Shown: positions 40,027-50,467 of the stretch, one piece after another
How the letters are laid out: every line of letters starts with the position of its first letter
Numbering within the stretch: position 1 is the stretch's first letter
Origin: Paenibacillus sp. PCH8
GTDB lineage: Bacteria > Bacillota > Bacilli > Paenibacillales > Paenibacillaceae
Length of the DNA: 64,000 nucleotides
Direction: 5' to 3'
Assembly (NCBI RefSeq): GCF_002968835.1
Contig: NZ_PKQK01000001.1
Coordinates: forward strand, 930,001 to 994,000
Program-made: the position numbers and the translations under genes
Notes under the pieces: generated by a model
Databases searched by the model: none
What the model saw: only the letters and a program-made list of their open reading frames with translations
Told to the model about the DNA's origin: nothing

Positions 40027-40674
40027 TTACATCGTTCGTGATAACTGCTGGATCAATTCGTGAATATGGGCCTTTACAGGTTGATCATCCATGGATTCTA
40101 TCATCGTTGGATTCAACAACTGATTCCTCTTCATGACATAAAAATCATACAGCGCCTGGCGGATGGTCATATCATATGTAATCGAAAATGAAGGCTCAGC
40201 CACTCGGCGGATGACCGCCTCATCCTGGATCATATACAGAATGGGATTAATCTCATTAAAAGTACCTCTCTCCATGCCTTCTTCGAAAAAGTGACACAAC
40301 TGCTCACTATGATGCCGTAAAGCGGTCGCAAACCCTTCATATAATGCTGGATAGAGCTTCTTCACATCACTCCAGAAAAATTCTGGAAGATATAATACGT
40401 GAGAGATGGAATGTTGGTACGCAATCTGGAACCTGCGCTCGAATGAGATCGAGTTATCTTTCATCAAGGCTCTGGAATCATGAATTTCTTCGATGTAATC
40501 GTCCAAAATATTCTGAATAATTTCCTCTTTGGAGGAGAAGTATTTATATAGTGTTGCCTTGCTGATATCCATATGTCTGGCCACATCATCCATTCGAAGC
40601 GAACTGATGGCTGTTGTACGTAGCACGGGAATAATCTTAGTCAAAAATTTCTGCGAGTTCTCCAGACGTTTCAC
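40027..40674 (-). CDS. TetR-family transcriptional regulator
   Basis: A 215-residue repressor with the N-terminal helix-turn-helix LRMDDVARHMDISKATLYKYF and SSKEEIIQNIL (about residues 24-55). The C-terminal ligand domain is divergent as usual. It is read divergently from the DJ-1/PfpI gene, whose promoter region carries palindromic ACTAAAC words, so it probably represses itself and that gene. Confidence 0.88.
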   Translation of the reverse strand: MKRLENSQKFLTKIIPVLRTTAISSLRMDDVARHMDISKATLYKYFSSKEEIIQNILDDYIEEIHDSRALMKDNSISFERRFQIAYQHSISHVLYLPEFFWSDVKKLYPALYEGFATALRHHSEQLCHFFEEGMERGTFNEINPILYMIQDEAVIRRVAEPSFSITYDMTIRQALYDFYVMKRNQLLNPTMIESMDDQPVKAHIHELIQQLSRTM

Positions 40675-40921
40675 GGAGTGCCCTCCTCTATATGCTTACT
40701 AGTTCTATCACCGTTGCTTAACTTAACTGATTCACGGTTTACTAAACAGGCGATATATAAGTATAGCATGGATAGACGAAATAGATATATTATACCAACT
40801 AAACTATTTTAGACGTTTTGGTTTACTTTGAAATAAGTCTGTGCTATATTTAGTTTATTGAATTTTACGCAATTATATTTTACACAATTTAAATCACATT
40901 AAACCTTAGGAGGTTTTCCTT
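40675..40921. promoter_or_regulatory. Divergent promoter region of tetR-like and DJ-1/PfpI genes
   Basis: A perfect 11-bp palindrome GTTTACTAAAC lies at 40737-40747, and ACTAAAC recurs near 40799. A plus-strand promoter is plausible: TTTACT (40822-40827), 17 bases, TATATT (40845-40850). These are candidate operators for the TetR protein. Confidence 0.45.
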
Positions 40922-41605
40922 ATGAAAAAGATATTAGTTGTATTAACCAATGTAGATAAATACGCCACCAAAGACGAGCCTACTGGCTTGTGGCTGAGCG
41001 AAGCGACCCACTTTATTGAAGAGTTTGATCATAACGACAACGTACAGATTGATCTGGTAAGTCCTAAAGGTGGCAATGTGCCCCTTGATCCGAAGAGTCT
41101 GGGCGATTCCCTGGATGAGAGCACCAAAGCCTATTTTGAGAACGAAACGTTCATGAACCAGTTGAAAACTACGTTGAAACCTAGCGAAGTAAACGCGAGT
41201 GACTACGATGCAATCTACTTCACAGGGGGTCACGGTACAATGTGGGATTTCCCGGATAATGCCGAACTTCAAGAGCTTTCTCGTGATATCTACGAAAAAG
41301 GCGGCGTTGTGTCCGGCGTATGCCACGGCGTTACAGCCCTGTTGAACGTGAAGCTTTCCAATGGCCTGCTTCTGATCAAAGACAAAACGGTATCTGGCTT
41401 CACGAATGAAGAAGAAGCATTGGCTCAACAAACGGAGTACGTTCCATTCCTGTTGGAAGATGCTTTGAGAGAACGCGCTGCACAATACGATAAAGCTGCT
41501 GCATTCAGCTCCTATGTCACAACAGATGGCCGCGTAGTAACAGGACAGAATCCTCAATCCAGCAAAGCCGTAGCTGAGAGTGTCAAACAATTGCTTGGTC
41601 TGTAA
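40922..41605 (+). CDS. DJ-1/PfpI (class I glutamine amidotransferase-like) protein
   Basis: A 227-residue Hsp31-like member. The catalytic triad region is intact: Glu27 in TGLWLSEATH, Cys134-His135 in SGVCHGVTAL, and GGHGTMWDF near 102-110. Relatives act as glyoxalases, deglycases or chaperones against reactive carbonyls. A control role of the divergent TetR fits an electrophile stress response. Start follows AGGAGG. Confidence 0.88.
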   Translation: MKKILVVLTNVDKYATKDEPTGLWLSEATHFIEEFDHNDNVQIDLVSPKGGNVPLDPKSLGDSLDESTKAYFENETFMNQLKTTLKPSEVNASDYDAIYFTGGHGTMWDFPDNAELQELSRDIYEKGGVVSGVCHGVTALLNVKLSNGLLLIKDKTVSGFTNEEEALAQQTEYVPFLLEDALRERAAQYDKAAAFSSYVTTDGRVVTGQNPQSSKAVAESVKQLLGL

Positions 41606-41659
41606 AATAAACCGATCGCTCCCTCTCCTCCCCCAGGAGATCATATAGATGAACATATC

Positions 41660-41709
41660 AAAACAGCACGTGATCCGTCATGACCTGACAGAACACGTGC
41701 TGTTTCTTT
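41660..41709. terminator. Bidirectional terminator
   Basis: AAACAGCACGTG (41661-41672) pairs with CACGTGCTGTTT (41694-41705). It serves the PfpI gene and the kdgT remnant. Confidence 0.8.
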
Positions 41710-42171
41710 AATGATTTGCTCGTATAGAAACTTCCCTCGCTGTTGTTCCAGCCAAACGCTTCACGATAAAAGGTAAGGTCACCGACGTCAGGATCATGGC
41801 AAACGCAATCTGAGCGATAGTTGTATCCACATAAGGCGCATACGACGGATTAAATTCGGCAGCCATCGATGGCACGACCATGGAGAGTCCAGCAACCGAA
41901 CATGTCCCAGCCGCTGCATAACCGGGCCGTCTTAGTATCGTGCGATCGATTCCAATGAGCGGCAGCATGCAGATCAGCATAAATAATACCGTGACCAGCA
42001 GGCCGGACAGACTGGAATGAAACGCAATACGCAGATCAATATTGGACCCAAAGCTTGTGCCCAGGAAAGGCAGCAGAATCAGTGTCCCCAGAGCGAACAT
42101 CTTCTGCATATTGCTGTCCAGGTTACCAAGCAATATACCGATGAAGAAAGGCACAGAATATTCATGCGCTG
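41708..42171 (-). pseudogene. kdgT: 2-keto-3-deoxygluconate permease, C-terminal half only
   Basis: About 155 residues match the second half of KdgT, the proton-coupled importer of 2-keto-3-deoxygluconate: VPFFIGILLGNLDSNMQ, a run of membrane helices, TCSVAGLSMVVPSMAAEFNP and a final IAQIAFAMILTSVTLPFIV. The family is normally about 320 residues. The frame continues upstream only to the stop of the beta-glucosidase gene (VTAHEYS) and then runs into it, so the N-terminal half and promoter are gone. The breakpoint lies near 42172. A GTG-started 148-residue product could be made but would lack half the transporter. Confidence 0.8.
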
Positions 42172-43641
<1,470 letters not shown>

Positions 43642-43701
43642 CTATTGTTACGTGATATGAAGTTCATGTTGTGTTGTTGGTTTAAACGTCTTGTATCACA
43701 C

Positions 43702-45630
43702 CTATGGGATCAGCTTGATCAAAGCTTCACTCTCCCGAATTGGGCCGCTGGTTGCTGTAGTTAGTACATCCCCATATGGTTGCATGTTGGTAACGACAAT
43801 GGATGTAATGGTTTTATATCCTGCTGACGTAATACCTTCTGGATCAAATTCCACCAAAAGATCGCCAGCCTTGATGGTCTGTCCCTGTTCGATATGGGCG
43901 TTAAAATATTTCCCTTTCAAACTAACGGTATCCACACCGATATGGATCAGGATCTCGACACCATTCGCTGCCTTCAATCCGATGGCGTGTTTGGTCCGAT
44001 AAAGGGCTTCGACTACTCCGTCAAACGGAGCATAAACCTTGCCCTCTGTTGGAACAATCGCAATGCCTTTACCCATTAACTCTTGAGCAAACGCCTGATC
44101 TTCCACTTCAGAGATCGGTTTGATCTCCCCTGTCATTGGACTAACGATAAGCATGTCCGAGGAGGTGGATGTCTGTGATGATACTGACTCTGAAGGTACC
44201 TCTGTGGCAACGACTGTTGGATTGTCATTTACCTTACCAGTAGCTTGTTGCTTCGATTTACTTCCATCTGTATCTTCCTTGATGCCAGCCAACAGTGTGA
44301 ACACAAAACCCAGTACAACGGCTGCTATACATCCAATCACGACATACATGTAACGATCAGATGTATACGTACCAATTGCCAATACACCTGGAAGCGAAAT
44401 CGCATTTGCTGTTGTATGCACCAAGCTGTAGAATCCACCGACTAAACCACCCGCTAGACATCCTGCAAAGAAGGGGCGTTTGTATTTCAGTGTGACACCA
44501 TAAATCGCCGGCTCGGTAATCCCGAACAACGCAGTGAATCCACTCGAAGCAGCCGCTGATTTCATCGTTTTACTCTTCGTCAATACAAACACACCAAAGG
44601 CTGCTCCAGCCTGAGCCAAGTTCGCCGCCAGTGCCGTTGGCAACAGTACGGTTGCACCCAGTGTAGCCACTTGTTGAACCTGAATAGGCATGATGGCATA
44701 GTGCATGCCGAACATGACCATGATTGGTTTGAAAAATCCAAGAATCGCACCAGCAAGAACACCTGCAGTGGAGAACAATGAGTTAATACCATTGATCAAC
44801 CAGTCACCGATATATGATCCTACTGGACCAAGCACAATGAGTTCCACTGGAATCATAATAAACAAAACAATCATTGGGGTAAGCAGGACCTGTAGGAACT
44901 TGGGAATCACTCGATTGACAATTGGATACACATAACTCATGATCCATACCGCCAGAATGATGGGAATGACGGAAGATGAATATTTCATCAACAGGATCGG
45001 CATGCCAAGAAAGTCAATGCTGTTCACACCCGTCTCAGCAATCTGGGACGCAGCGTTCAGAATGATGGGGTGCATCAGCCCAGCAGCAAGAGCTACCGCC
45101 AAATAGGGATTGGTTTTGAAACGGTTTGCTGCACTGACAGCCAGGAAGAATGGCATGAAGTAGAAAATACAGTCTCCGATCATGTTAATGATCGTCAGGA
45201 AACCAGAACCCTCCAGATACCCCATTGCCGTTATAACGGTAGCCAAACATTTGATCATCCCGCAACCAACGAGTGCTGGCAGAACAGGCGTGAATATACC
45301 TGCGATGGTTTCAAGCACGACATTGACAGGGTTGCGTCTCTTTTTCGGTCCACGATCTCCAGGCTCGGCAGGTTCACCAGTATTATCAGAAGTCAGATTT
45401 CTCACTTCACTGTATACTGCATCCACTTTAGCCCCAATAACGATCTGAATCTGCCCTCCAGAGTTCTGTGCTCTAAGCACACCTTCCAGCTGATCCAGCG
45501 CCTTGAGGTTTGCTTTGCTATCATCCTTCAATACAAATCTCAAACGGGTTGCACAGTGTGTCAGACCCGATATATTTTGCTCGCCGCCAACAAGCTCAAG
45601 TACGTTTTTAGCCAAGTCTTTATTGTTCAT
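43702..45630 (-). CDS. bglP: Beta-glucoside PTS transporter, EIIBCA
   Basis: A 642-residue PTS permease. EIIB is first, with the phosphorylated Cys26 in LTHCATRLRF. EIIC follows (about 105-460, ten membrane helices, FGITEPAIYGVTLKYKRPF), then a linker rich in Ser/Thr and EIIA (about 500-642) with active His near 563 in EILIHIGVDTV. It imports and phosphorylates beta-glucosides; the RAT/terminator just upstream and the LicT-type regulator tie its expression to substrate flux. Confidence 0.94.
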   Translation of the reverse strand: MNNKDLAKNVLELVGGEQNISGLTHCATRLRFVLKDDSKANLKALDQLEGVLRAQNSGGQIQIVIGAKVDAVYSEVRNLTSDNTGEPAEPGDRGPKKRRNPVNVVLETIAGIFTPVLPALVGCGMIKCLATVITAMGYLEGSGFLTIINMIGDCIFYFMPFFLAVSAANRFKTNPYLAVALAAGLMHPIILNAASQIAETGVNSIDFLGMPILLMKYSSSVIPIILAVWIMSYVYPIVNRVIPKFLQVLLTPMIVLFIMIPVELIVLGPVGSYIGDWLINGINSLFSTAGVLAGAILGFFKPIMVMFGMHYAIMPIQVQQVATLGATVLLPTALAANLAQAGAAFGVFVLTKSKTMKSAAASSGFTALFGITEPAIYGVTLKYKRPFFAGCLAGGLVGGFYSLVHTTANAISLPGVLAIGTYTSDRYMYVVIGCIAAVVLGFVFTLLAGIKEDTDGSKSKQQATGKVNDNPTVVATEVPSESVSSQTSTSSDMLIVSPMTGEIKPISEVEDQAFAQELMGKGIAIVPTEGKVYAPFDGVVEALYRTKHAIGLKAANGVEILIHIGVDTVSLKGKYFNAHIEQGQTIKAGDLLVEFDPEGITSAGYKTITSIVVTNMQPYGDVLTTATSGPIRESEALIKLIP

Positions 45631-45666
45631 GACCCTTCTCCTCTACATAAATGAAAGATGTATATA

Positions 45667-45737
45667 TAAAAAATGACCAAGCCGGGGAATCGTCATTCCC
45701 TACGCTTGGTCATGCCTGATCGAATCAGTAACAGTCC
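45667..45737 (-). promoter_or_regulatory. LicT-type antiterminator RNA and terminator before bglP
   Basis: On the minus strand a ribonucleic antiterminator (45708-45737) begins GGACTGTTACTG and ends CAGGCATGACC. It overlaps the first arm of a terminator (ATGACCAAGC with GCTTGGTCAT, then TTTTTT, about 45667-45713). Bound LicT-like protein would hold the RAT and open the terminator. Confidence 0.85.
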
Positions 45738-45756
45738 ATAATTGTTATGCAATTGG

Positions 45757-46581
45757 TTAGTTCGAGATTAATCGTTGGATATGCAGAATTAGATATAACT
45801 TTTCATCATCAGAACAGGTCCATTCATAATTACTTTGCAGAAAATCAGCAATCTTCTCGACACAAGCCAGTTCTTTCGGAAACTTCTCCTTCACCATCAG
45901 GAACAGCGATTCGTTCTCGTCTTTGAGCGACTTACCGCTCATCTGTCGCATAATGAAGTACCTGATATGTGTCGCAAACCGCATAAAGTGAATAGAGTCT
46001 TCTTTAAAGTCAATTTTGAGTGCATATTTGATCACCGATAGAATCTCGCCTGTAACCGTTGTCACTTTGGTGGTATCCGTCATCTCCCCCGAACCAACCT
46101 GTGCATTGACAAAATGTAACGCAACAAGTGTTGTTTCAGCTGCGGGCAAGGTTATACCCGTTTGTTCCTGAATTAACTCAAGCGCAGCCTCACCCACACG
46201 GGTCTCATTCGGATACAGTGTTCTAACTTCCCATTCCAGCGGATTCTTGATACTGATCCCTTCCCGTTGCCTGGTCAATGCGAAACTAATGTGGTCAGAC
46301 AGGGTGAGAAGCAGGTTCGGGTTAAATTGTTTATTCAGGATCTGACTGCCCAGCTTGATGACTTCTTCAGCCAAATAAATATCCTCAATCGGTATGCTGT
46401 TCAGTAAGTCATACATACGGATATTCTTCGGTGCCACAAAGATTTTCTCCACCAGATCTGTCTCCGTCAGCTCATAAGGCGTTTTCAGAAACCCTACACC
46501 TTTACCTACGACGAATACTTCCTCGTTGTTATCATTAATGGCAATCGCCACATTATTATTCACTTTCTTAATAACCTTCAA
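45757..46581 (-). CDS. licT: BglG/LicT-family transcription antiterminator
   Basis: A protein of about 274 residues. The CAT RNA-binding domain is KVIKKVNNNVAIAINDNNEE and VFVVGKGVGF (1-55); PRD1 and PRD2 follow with regulatory His residues (for example LSDHISFALTR and VALHFVNAQ). The TTG start at 46581 sits after GGGGTGAGG. PTS phosphorylation of the PRDs couples antitermination to BglP activity. Its own leader has a RAT and terminator, so it is autoregulated. Confidence 0.92.
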   Translation of the reverse strand: MKVIKKVNNNVAIAINDNNEEVFVVGKGVGFLKTPYELTETDLVEKIFVAPKNIRMYDLLNSIPIEDIYLAEEVIKLGSQILNKQFNPNLLLTLSDHISFALTRQREGISIKNPLEWEVRTLYPNETRVGEAALELIQEQTGITLPAAETTLVALHFVNAQVGSGEMTDTTKVTTVTGEILSVIKYALKIDFKEDSIHFMRFATHIRYFIMRQMSGKSLKDENESLFLMVKEKFPKELACVEKIADFLQSNYEWTCSDDEKLYLILHIQRLISN

Positions 46582-46605
46582 TGTCCTCACCCCCCGACAG
46601 AAATC

Positions 46606-46676
46606 AAAAAAAGACCGAAAGCGATTACAGTTAAATAATCGAATTCGGTCATGCCTGGTTTGCCCAGTAACAGTCC
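46606..46676 (-). promoter_or_regulatory. LicT-type antiterminator RNA and terminator before licT
   Basis: RAT at 46647-46676 (GGACTGTTACTG ... CCAGGCATGACC) overlaps a terminator whose arms are GACCGAA and TTCGGTC, followed by seven T. Same arrangement as before bglP. Confidence 0.85.
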
Positions 46677-46696
46677 GTGTTATGAATATATATTTT

Positions 46697-46724
46697 ATTA
46701 TAGGCCTGTTCACCAGAATGTCAA
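46697..46724 (-). promoter_or_regulatory. Consensus σA promoter of the licT-bgl operon
   Basis: TTGACA (46719-46724), 16-base spacer, TATAAT (46697-46702) on the minus strand; both boxes perfect. Control is therefore expected at termination rather than initiation. Confidence 0.85.
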
Positions 46725-46920
46725 TCATCCTTTATAAGGGAAACGAATCTTCTCCTGTTCGAACCACCTGAAGGGTGTAATGCGATCTAACTCGTCCATG
46801 ATATAGAAGCCTTTCTCTGTTCCCAAGAATAATTGTGACCATATGTGCTGGGTGAAAGTCTAATTCATGTAAAAGCAAAGGGAAATGGATTCCCATAACC
46901 CAAGAAAGGAGCTGGTACCG

Positions 46921-47454
46921 ATGGAATGGACCAATCTCGTGAATCAAGCCATTCAGGGAGAACGGGATGCCTTTATCAGGCTCATCCGACAGATTGAGAA
47001 TTCCCTGTACAATACCGCTAAATCCATGCTTCGAAAAGAGGAAGACGTGGCAGATGCCATTCAGGAGACGATTTTGAAAGCCTATAAATCACTGCATACG
47101 ATTCGCGAACCCCAATATTTCAAAACGTGGATGTTCCGCATTCTGATTAATGAATGCAACACCCTATTATCCCGTCGTTCCCTCTCTACGTCCTATGCGG
47201 AGGTGCCCGCCAAGGAGGAATCCTCCAGTCCATATGATGAGGTGGATATGAGAGAAGCGGTTGATCGGCTGGATGAACCAAAGCGAGTAGTCATCGTGCT
47301 TCATTATTTCGAAGATCTCTCACTAAAGCAGGTAGCTAATGCGCTAGATATCTCCGAAAGCGCGGTGAAAATGAGATTAAGCCGGGCAAGACAGGAGCTA
47401 TATCAGAAATTCAAAAATTTTCGGGAGGTAAAACTACATGTCAAATCCGTTTAA
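46921..47454 (+). CDS. ECF RNA polymerase sigma factor
   Basis: About 177 residues. Region 2 is EDVADAIQETILKAYKSLHT with the -10-binding WMFRILINEC; region 4 is LDEPKRVVIVLHYFEDLSLK followed by an HTH (VANALDISESAVKMRLSRAR). Start ATG 46921 follows AAAGGAG. The next gene overlaps by 17 bases and is a membrane protein that fits as its anti-sigma partner. The stimulus is not evident. Confidence 0.92.
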   Translation: MEWTNLVNQAIQGERDAFIRLIRQIENSLYNTAKSMLRKEEDVADAIQETILKAYKSLHTIREPQYFKTWMFRILINECNTLLSRRSLSTSYAEVPAKEESSSPYDEVDMREAVDRLDEPKRVVIVLHYFEDLSLKQVANALDISESAVKMRLSRARQELYQKFKNFREVKLHVKSV

Positions 47455-48562
47455 TATCGATCAGGAATTAAGAGAACAATCGAAGGAGCGTCCTATTATG
47501 TCAACAACTGTTCGCAATCGAATCGATGCCACGTTAGAATCACTACCGGAATCACCATTACTGAATTCAGGACATTCTCGTAAGCCGCGTCTTCATAAAG
47601 GTCTGCGTCGTACAGTCGCAGCGACGATTGCAGCTGGAGTGTTAGGTATAACTGTCTTTGCCTCCGGATTTGTGTCTCCCGTCATGGCTGATTCTTTGCG
47701 CAGCATCCCGCTGGTTGGCAGTCTCTTCAGCTCTATTGAAGCCGATATGGGATTGCGCACCGCAGGAGACGAAGGCCTGACGAAGCTCGTAAACAGCAAT
47801 GTGTCTTTTAAGGACGTAAAACTGGAAGTGTCGGAAACCGTATATGACGGTACTCGTGCAGCCTTCCTGGTTCATGTTACCGCACCTAATTTAAAGAATG
47901 GTGAATATGACAACGGCAAGAACATTGTAAAGCTTAGTAACGGCATTGAGAATGTCTTTTTCAACGTAAATGGCACAGGCCAAGATGGTGGTTTGTTCTA
48001 CGGTTCTGCTGGAAACACATATCCAGATACATTGCTGTTCGAACAAGTCATTCCCTCAAATCACGCCGCTGCCGGACTGCCGGATCAGTTTGACGCTGAA
48101 GTCACGTTCACTTTACAAGGCATTGATCACGAGTTTACGCTGAACATCCCTTTTACGAAAACGACCGAGGATATTCTGCATATTGAACCCAACGTCATTG
48201 TCGCCAATGATCTGATTACCGCATCCGTTACGGAAGCCCAGATTACGCCAATTACGACACGCCTGTCTACGGTGGTCTCGCTTAATGGTAAGAGCATGCT
48301 CACAGCTAAAGATGAAGAGCAGTTACGTAATATAGGGTTTGCAATCTACGATGATCAGGGCCGACAACTGACTGCATTAAACGGTGAAGGCTTGTATGAG
48401 AGCAATCAATTAAAATCTGAACGGATCTATGCCACCACACCTGGCGACTCAACATATTTGGTCGTGAAGCCATTTGAGATTGAGGATGATTTTAGTGAAG
48501 AGATTAAAGATCGGCAGTTCATCAAGGGAATGGACATGAAAATCGAGCTGAATCAACCGTAA
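47438..48562 (+). CDS. DUF4179 protein, probable anti-sigma partner
   Basis: 374 residues: a cytoplasmic N-terminus of about 55, one membrane helix (TVAATIAAGVLGITVFASGF, about 59-78) and an extracellular domain of the DUF4179 type beginning near VMADSLRSIPLVGSLFSSIE, with beta-rich Ig-like segments after it. Proteins of this type usually sit after ECF sigma genes and hold them at the membrane. The overlap with the sigma gene supports that role. Confidence 0.82.
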   Translation: MSNPFNIDQELREQSKERPIMSTTVRNRIDATLESLPESPLLNSGHSRKPRLHKGLRRTVAATIAAGVLGITVFASGFVSPVMADSLRSIPLVGSLFSSIEADMGLRTAGDEGLTKLVNSNVSFKDVKLEVSETVYDGTRAAFLVHVTAPNLKNGEYDNGKNIVKLSNGIENVFFNVNGTGQDGGLFYGSAGNTYPDTLLFEQVIPSNHAAAGLPDQFDAEVTFTLQGIDHEFTLNIPFTKTTEDILHIEPNVIVANDLITASVTEAQITPITTRLSTVVSLNGKSMLTAKDEEQLRNIGFAIYDDQGRQLTALNGEGLYESNQLKSERIYATTPGDSTYLVVKPFEIEDDFSEEIKDRQFIKGMDMKIELNQP

Positions 48563-48883
48563 CCATCTATTCATAAAGGAGCATTTCCCCATGTCCATTC
48601 AATTACAAAACTTGCGATAGGTCAGCGTATGATATCCCCATGGAGGCTGGCGGATTGCTCCGCTCGAAGACATGGGTATTACGCCAGCTTCCTCTTAAAA
48701 CTTGAGATCTATTCAGGCAAAACATGGTCGCCTCCATCAGGTGAAAAATGTAAAGCGCTGTGGTACAATGAAAGAATTGTGTATTCACAGACAGACTTGT
48801 GGGTAAAGGTGCTGAGTTGATTCTGGATCAGCGCTCTTTGTCCATGATTATGCTGCCATTCTAGGGAGGCTTATGGAACAACC
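48563..48883. other. Intergenic region with a stranded start and hairpin
   Basis: A good ribosome site (AAAGGAG) leads to ATG at 48591 and only nine codons (MSIQLQNLR) before TAG. This could be the stub of a lost ABC-type ATPase gene or a leader peptide. A stem (GAGGCTGGCG with CGCCAGCTTCCTC, about 48641-48694) follows. A TACAAT box near 48768 may belong to the udk promoter. Confidence 0.4.
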
Positions 48884-49516
48884 ATGCTCATTATTGGTAT
48901 CGCCGGAGGGACCGGCTCCGGTAAAACGACGGTAGCTCGCTCCGTCATAGACCGTCTGGGATCAGCTAAGGTCACGTTTATCTCCCAAGACAATTATTAC
49001 AAAGACCAGTCGCAGCTCACACCTGAGCAACGTCGACTCACCAATTACGATCACCCATTTGCATTCGATAATGATCTGTTGATTGAGCATCTCACCCTGT
49101 TGAAAAAAGGCCAAGCGGCGTATGCTCCCGTATATGACTTCACCATAGATAACCGTGCTGTAGATGAGACGGTTGAACTGGCACCGAACCATATTGTCAT
49201 TGTAGAAGGATTGCATGTGCTGATTGACGAACATCTTCGCAGCCTGCTGGACATCAAAGTATTCGTTGATACGGATTCCGATGTGCGGATTCTACGGAGA
49301 GTACTTCGTGATATGGAAGAACGCGGACGCACGATCCAATCCGTGTACAAACAATATCTCGAAACAGTAAAACCGATGCATGATGCTTTTATCGAGCCAT
49401 CCAAAAAGTATGCTGACATCATTATTCCAGAAGGCGGACATAATGAAGTGGGCATTCAGATGTTATCCATCCTCACCGAGAAATACCTCACCGGAGAGAA
49501 TTGGAACGGCGCTTAA
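48884..49516 (+). CDS. udk: Uridine kinase
   Basis: Phosphorylates uridine and cytidine in pyrimidine salvage. 210 residues with P-loop GGTGSGKTT (8-16), ISQDNYYKDQSQLT, the nucleoside-binding DHPFAFDNDLL, VIVEGLHVL and RRVLRDMEERGRT. Length is normal. Start ATG 48884 follows AGGGAGG at a somewhat long spacing. An intrinsic terminator follows. Confidence 0.95.
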   Translation: MLIIGIAGGTGSGKTTVARSVIDRLGSAKVTFISQDNYYKDQSQLTPEQRRLTNYDHPFAFDNDLLIEHLTLLKKGQAAYAPVYDFTIDNRAVDETVELAPNHIVIVEGLHVLIDEHLRSLLDIKVFVDTDSDVRILRRVLRDMEERGRTIQSVYKQYLETVKPMHDAFIEPSKKYADIIIPEGGHNEVGIQMLSILTEKYLTGENWNGA

Positions 49517-49543
49517 TTCGTTGTAATGCAACACATCAGAAAT

Positions 49544-49576
49544 CCAGATTACGATACAGCGTAATCTGGGTTTTTT
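49544..49576 (+). terminator. Intrinsic terminator after udk
   Basis: CCAGATTACG pairs with CGTAATCTGG around a short loop, followed by TTTTTT. Confidence 0.9.
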
Positions 49577-49627
49577 GTTGATTCTTCATTTATAATAATC
49601 CCCATAATTGAAAGGAGATCTACCCCT

Positions 49628-49956
49628 ATGGCTACTTTTGAAGAGTTCATGCAACATGACATCCGGGTTGGTACTGTGGTGAAAGCCGAACCATTCCCCA
49701 AAGCTCGCATACCCGCCATTAAAAGACAATCGACTTCGGTCCACTTGGTATTAAACGTTCCAGCGCTCAGATTACCCAGCGCTACACGCCTGACATGATG
49801 ATCGGCAAACAGGTGGTTGCTGTAGTTAATTTCCCGCCCCGGCGGATTGCCGGTTTTGTCTCTGAAGTACTCGTGCTTGGCGGCGTGCCTGGTGAAGGCG
49901 ATGTTGTCCTGCTCACACCGGATAGCCCATTGCCTAATGGAACACCGATAGCCTGA
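49628..49956 (+). pseudogene. csaA: CsaA-like chaperone / tRNA-binding protein, frame broken at an A4 run
   Basis: The first 33 codons (MATFEEFMQHDIRVGTVVKA then [12 protein letters not shown]) and the last 77 ([19 protein letters not shown] to NGTPIA) match CsaA end to end but lie in two frames. Reading the AAAA at 49721-49724 as five A restores one protein of about 110 residues, the family size. CsaA binds nascent presecretory proteins and has a tRNA-binding OB fold. Start follows AAAGGAG. Every conserved segment is intact, including [12 protein letters not shown], so the break is new or artificial. Confidence 0.85.
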
Positions 49957-50060
49957 CTTTATTTGGAGTTGGACGATTAAGGGCTTTTCAAATGTGGGGA
50001 AATCGAGTATCCTTGATGTATTGAACAGTGAACTACATACGTTTGGAGACCTTAAAGCAT

Positions 50061-50095
50061 AAGGCTATGAATCTGCGGATTCGTGGCCTTTTTTG
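50061..50095 (+). terminator. Intrinsic terminator after csaA
   Basis: AAGGC...GAATC with GATTC...GGCCTT form an imperfect stem followed by TTTTTT. Confidence 0.7.
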
Positions 50096-50224
50096 TGTTT
50101 TTTCGATGGCATATAGGTCTTTAGGACTGGATGTGTATCCATGAAAGGTGGAGTTTTGTTGATAAATAATACCAAAATACTAGTTTTACATGGTAGAATA
50201 TTGATTATTATTACAAATTTAGTA

Positions 50225-50415
50225 GCTATATAAGTTGAACTAATCATTTACACGATAACGGAGAGGACAGAAAAGAAGCGAAGCGTTCGCCTTGATCACC
50301 GGATTTTCCCTTGCGAAAAGGGAATCCAAAAAATCTGGGGATAACAGCGATTGGAAGGTTATTCTGTCATCGCAGTGTCAGTGTAAATAATCTTTAGTTC
50401 AACTTGTATACTAGC
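50225..50415. mobile_element. MITE-like inverted-repeat element, copy 2
   Basis: Ends are GCTATATAAGTTGAACTA and its near-complement; the right end differs slightly (TTGTATACTAGC). The interior shares GGAGAGGACAGAA, GCGAAGCG, TCCCTTGC, AAAAGGGAATC, ATCTG and GGATAACAG with copy 1 at 154-387, but lacks about 44 central bases. No coding frame. It sits 50 bases before an SLH protein gene and may supply part of its promoter region (a TATACT box lies in the right end). Confidence 0.75.
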
Positions 50416-50467
50416 CTGACGAGTACATATCAAAAACAAAAAATTAAAATGGAGAGGAGTAAGATTC

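Noticed and set aside
40943-41656. A 237-codon frame antisense to the DJ-1/PfpI gene
   Set aside because: The sense gene has the intact catalytic residues and AGGAGG site.
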